The translations under genes were made by a program, and so were the position numbers. A stretch of DNA of 64,000 nt from the NCBI RefSeq assembly GCF_000165485.1, contig NC_014623.1, forward strand, positions 8,512,893 to 8,576,892, in the 5' to 3' direction. Positions 62,601 through 64,000 of the stretch are shown here, piece after piece. Positions within the stretch are counted from its first letter, which is position 1; each line of letters opens with the position of its first letter. Under the pieces are notes generated by a model that worked only from the letters and a program-made list of their open reading frames with translations, searched no databases and was not told the DNA's origin. Source of the stretch: Stigmatella aurantiaca DW4/3-1 (GTDB taxonomy: Bacteria > Myxococcota > Myxococcia > Myxococcales > Myxococcaceae).

Positions 62601-63957
62601 AGGGGTGCGCGCGCTGGAAGATGGCGAACAGGGCCCGCTCATCCCACTCCTCGCAGGCGCACGCGGCGACAATCTGCTGCGCCAGCACATCGAGCGGCTT
62701 CTCCGGCATGCGCACCGCGTCCAGGTCCCCCTCGCGCACGGCGTTGAGCAGCGCGGCGCACTCCATCAACTCGTCGCGCGTCATCGCGAAGAGGATGCCC
62801 TTGGAGATGCCTCCTTTATAGTGGCCCGCGCGGCCCACCCGCTGGAGCAGCACGGAGATGGCGCGCGTGCTGCCCAGCTGCACCACCATGTCCACGTTGC
62901 CCACGTCGATGCCCAGCTCCAGGGAGGCGGTGGCCACCATCGCCGAGAGCTGGCCCGACTTGAGCCGCTCCTCCGCCGAGAGGCGAATCTCGCGGGACAT
63001 GCTGCCATGGTGCGCCGCCACCTTGTCGTGGCCCAGCCGCTCGCCCAGGTCGTGCGCCACGCGCTCGGCCAGCCGCCGCGTGTTGACGAAGATGAGCGTG
63101 GTGCGGTGCTCGGAGGTGAGCTGCACCAACCGGTCGTAGACCTGGCCCCACATCTCGTGGGTGGCCAGCGAGCCCAGCTCCTCGTCCGGAATCTCGACCG
63201 TCAGTTCCCACGGCCGCAGGTGTCCCACCTCCACCCGCCGGCACTCCGCGAGCGTGGCGCCGGTGAGGAAGCGGGCGATCATGTCGAGCGGCTTCTGCGT
63301 GGCCGACAGGCCGATGAGCTGCGGGCGCACCTCGGTGAGGGCCTTGAGGCGCTCCATGGAGAGCGCGAAGTGGCTGCCCCGCTTGTCGCGCGCCAGCGCG
63401 TGGATTTCATCCACGATGACGGTGCGCACGGAGCGCAGCGTGCCCCGGGCCCGCTCGGCCGTGAGGTACAGGTAGATGGACTCCGGCGTGGTGATGAGGA
63501 TGTGCGGGGGATGGCGCAGCATCCGCGCCCGCTCGGAGGCGGAGGTGTCTCCGGTGCGGACCTGCACGCGCAATTCCTGAGGCCGGTAGCCCTCCGCGCG
63601 GGCGCGCGCCAGCAACTCCTCCAGCGGCTGGAGGAGGTTCTTCTGCACATCGTTGCCCAGCGCCTTGAGCGGCGACACGTACAGCACCTGGGTGCTGTCC
63701 GGCAGCGAGCCTTCCAGGGCCTGACGGAAGAGCTGATCCACTGCGGCCAGGAAGGCCGTGAGCGTCTTGCCGCTGCCGGTGGGCGCGGCGATGAGGACGT
63801 CGGCGCCGGTCTGAATCAGGGGCCAGCCTTCGACCTGGGGCCGGGAAGGCTCTCCCAAGCGCTCGGCGAACCAGCGCCGCACCACGGGGTGAAACGGCTC
63901 CAACGCCGGGTGTGCCGCCGGGGCGGCGAGAAAGTCGATGGAGATTTGAGGGGCCAT
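59614..63957 (-). CDS. lhr: Lhr-family DEAD/DEAH helicase
   Basis: The 1447-residue superfamily 2 helicase has Walker A (APTGSGKT, about residue 57), the DEIH box (VIVDEIHALARDKRG), SATQKP, FVNTRR, ATASLELGIDVG and QRVGRAGH as motif VI. The Lhr-specific core, winged-helix and beta-barrel domains follow (about 430-880). The long C-terminal half, rich in winged-helix-like segments, is as in Lhr proteins of about 1500 residues, which unwind RNA-DNA hybrids and act in DNA repair. The ATG at 63957 is chosen; a GTG at 63966 adds three residues. The last 20 residues are acidic (EEGGEDTEGEEDEG). Confidence 0.94.
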   Translation of the reverse strand: MAPQISIDFLAAPAAHPALEPFHPVVRRWFAERLGEPSRPQVEGWPLIQTGADVLIAAPTGSGKTLTAFLAAVDQLFRQALEGSLPDSTQVLYVSPLKALGNDVQKNLLQPLEELLARARAEGYRPQELRVQVRTGDTSASERARMLRHPPHILITTPESIYLYLTAERARGTLRSVRTVIVDEIHALARDKRGSHFALSMERLKALTEVRPQLIGLSATQKPLDMIARFLTGATLAECRRVEVGHLRPWELTVEIPDEELGSLATHEMWGQVYDRLVQLTSEHRTTLIFVNTRRLAERVAHDLGERLGHDKVAAHHGSMSREIRLSAEERLKSGQLSAMVATASLELGIDVGNVDMVVQLGSTRAISVLLQRVGRAGHYKGGISKGILFAMTRDELMECAALLNAVREGDLDAVRMPEKPLDVLAQQIVAACACEEWDERALFAIFQRAHPYRDLTWEEYQTVLEMLSEGVALRRGRSGVHLHRDRVNHRLKARRGVRITALTNGGAIPDTFTFSVTAEPEGKVVGQLDEDFAVESSPGDIFLLGSTAWRIQRVIGSTVQVEDAKGAPPNVPFWRGEAPGRTDELSLQVGRLREELLRHENPALFLQKELRMSAPAVDALLGYLRLGQKMLGVVPTHTTVVAERFFDEAGGMQLIIHAPFGSRVNRAWGMALRKSFCRSFDFELQAAATEDGILLSLGDQHSFPLADIFDFVHPDRAEEVLTQAILQAPIFGTRFRWNATRSLALNRFMGGKRVAPNLQRARSEDLLAAVFPAQVGCQDNHGGGDIELPDHPLVKQTMDDCLREAMDIEGLREVLRRMKDGRIRLEARDVPEPSVFAHQMIHSMPYTFLDDAPAEERRVRNVALRRAMPAEDAASFGSLDADAIAQVVEDAAPPMRDSDELHDALLQLVLLRAAEVPRGLEVPLFQQGRVAWLERPGGRFLVPAERGNAVRALFPEAQLQPPLPVLEGDRPIEREAATLQVVRGYMEMLGPTTVGELARLVLLDETDVNVALHQLEGSGNVLRGQFRPMLNPRSPEVPPPPLEWCDRRLLQRIHRLTVGRLRKEIEPLSAQDFMRFLFRWHHLEELDALRGSTGLLKAVTLLQGYEAPASAWERFLLPARMKGYTPDLLEHVCYGGEVAWGRLTVKDARPQPGPRRGAPVPPPEPEAPRTRAPQPTRNASLTFARRENLDWMLAAARPNAVLSDGGVWLPADLSAAARDVVAVLEQRGACFFNDLVSRARRLPAEIEDALWELVARGLVTADAVQNLRVLQSPAQRRRQKLLQRGGPGRWSLLVPSEPKPAEEVTDALARLFLQRYGIVWRDLVMREALAPSWRELLFVYRRMEARGEVRGGRFVSGFVGEQFALPEAVDVARAVRRHAPSGVRVQLSAVDPLNLTGVVTPGPRVPATVGNVVTWVDGIPQAVDALAEEGGEDTEGEEDEGQAATR

Positions 63958-64000
63958 GGCGCGCACAGGCCAGCCTGAACACAGGTGCAGGCCGCCGTCA

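Noticed and set aside
58081-63978. 1965-codon plus-strand ORF opposite lhr and the subtilase gene
   Set aside because: It is a shadow of the real minus-strand genes. Its composition is extreme in Arg, His, Gly and Pro, with no domain, and both opposite genes have clear catalytic motifs.
1-64000. CRISPR arrays, tRNA or rRNA genes, IS elements and prophage genes
   Set aside because: No evenly spaced direct repeats with unique spacers, no cloverleaf or rRNA sequence, and no transposase or phage structural protein was seen.

Overview
The window looks like chromosome of a fruiting myxobacterium of the Cystobacterineae (Stigmatella/Cystobacter/Archangium type). The evidence is very high G+C with GTG and TTG starts, many outer-membrane lipoproteins with calcium-binding repeats, a glycine-rich MYXO-CTERM tail on a secreted protease, several multidomain signalling proteins and a bacteriophytochrome operon. 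No tRNA, rRNA, CRISPR array, transposase or prophage gene was seen. Very long ORFs opposite the real genes (up to almost 2000 codons) are by-products of the G+C content and were left out.

Layout. 1-723: a truncated ORF and a small gene of visibly lower G+C, possibly the tail of a toxin and its immunity partner. 765-7971 (minus): a five-gene, translationally coupled polysaccharide operon (Wzc-like tyrosine autokinase, two glycosyltransferases, Wzy-like polymerase, a third glycosyltransferase), with a divergent pair (glycosyltransferase-methyltransferase fusion and a GT-C-like membrane protein) at 8161-11206. 11207-13780: PlsC-like acyltransferase, AlkB-like dioxygenase and a methyltransferase, densely packed. 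14100-19874: two large surface lipoproteins (FG-GAP/CARDB/HYR and TSP3/VWA) that converge on one bidirectional terminator. 20212-24112: small cytochrome c, small acidic exported protein, FHA-GAF-class III cyclase and a PAS histidine kinase. 24323-28411: mfd and a small unknown gene. 28574-35982: giant M36 metalloprotease with PKD repeats and MYXO-CTERM, a SurA-like lipoprotein and an Ig-like lipoprotein. 36005-39650: hutF coupled to an ArgE-like deacylase, a ferritin-like protein and a small membrane protein. 39728-42238: ligD.

42265-51663 (minus) is a compact five-gene operon of exported proteins: a DUF1588-like cysteine-rich protein, a small lipoprotein, a Tat-exported DUF1501 protein, a lipoprotein with a CxxCH site, and a large FG-GAP lipoprotein. 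No function is known to me for such a set, and it is the best candidate here for an undescribed system. 51819-56912 holds a DUF420 membrane protein and a four-gene red-light signalling operon (heme oxygenase, bacteriophytochrome kinase, single-domain response regulator, receiver-kinase hybrid). 57019-63957 holds a subtilase lipoprotein and the Lhr helicase.

Taken together the window is rich in cell-surface construction (polysaccharide, adhesin-like lipoproteins, sorted protease) and environmental signalling (light, cyclic nucleotide, orphan kinases), with housekeeping DNA repair genes (mfd, ligD, alkB-like, lhr) between them.
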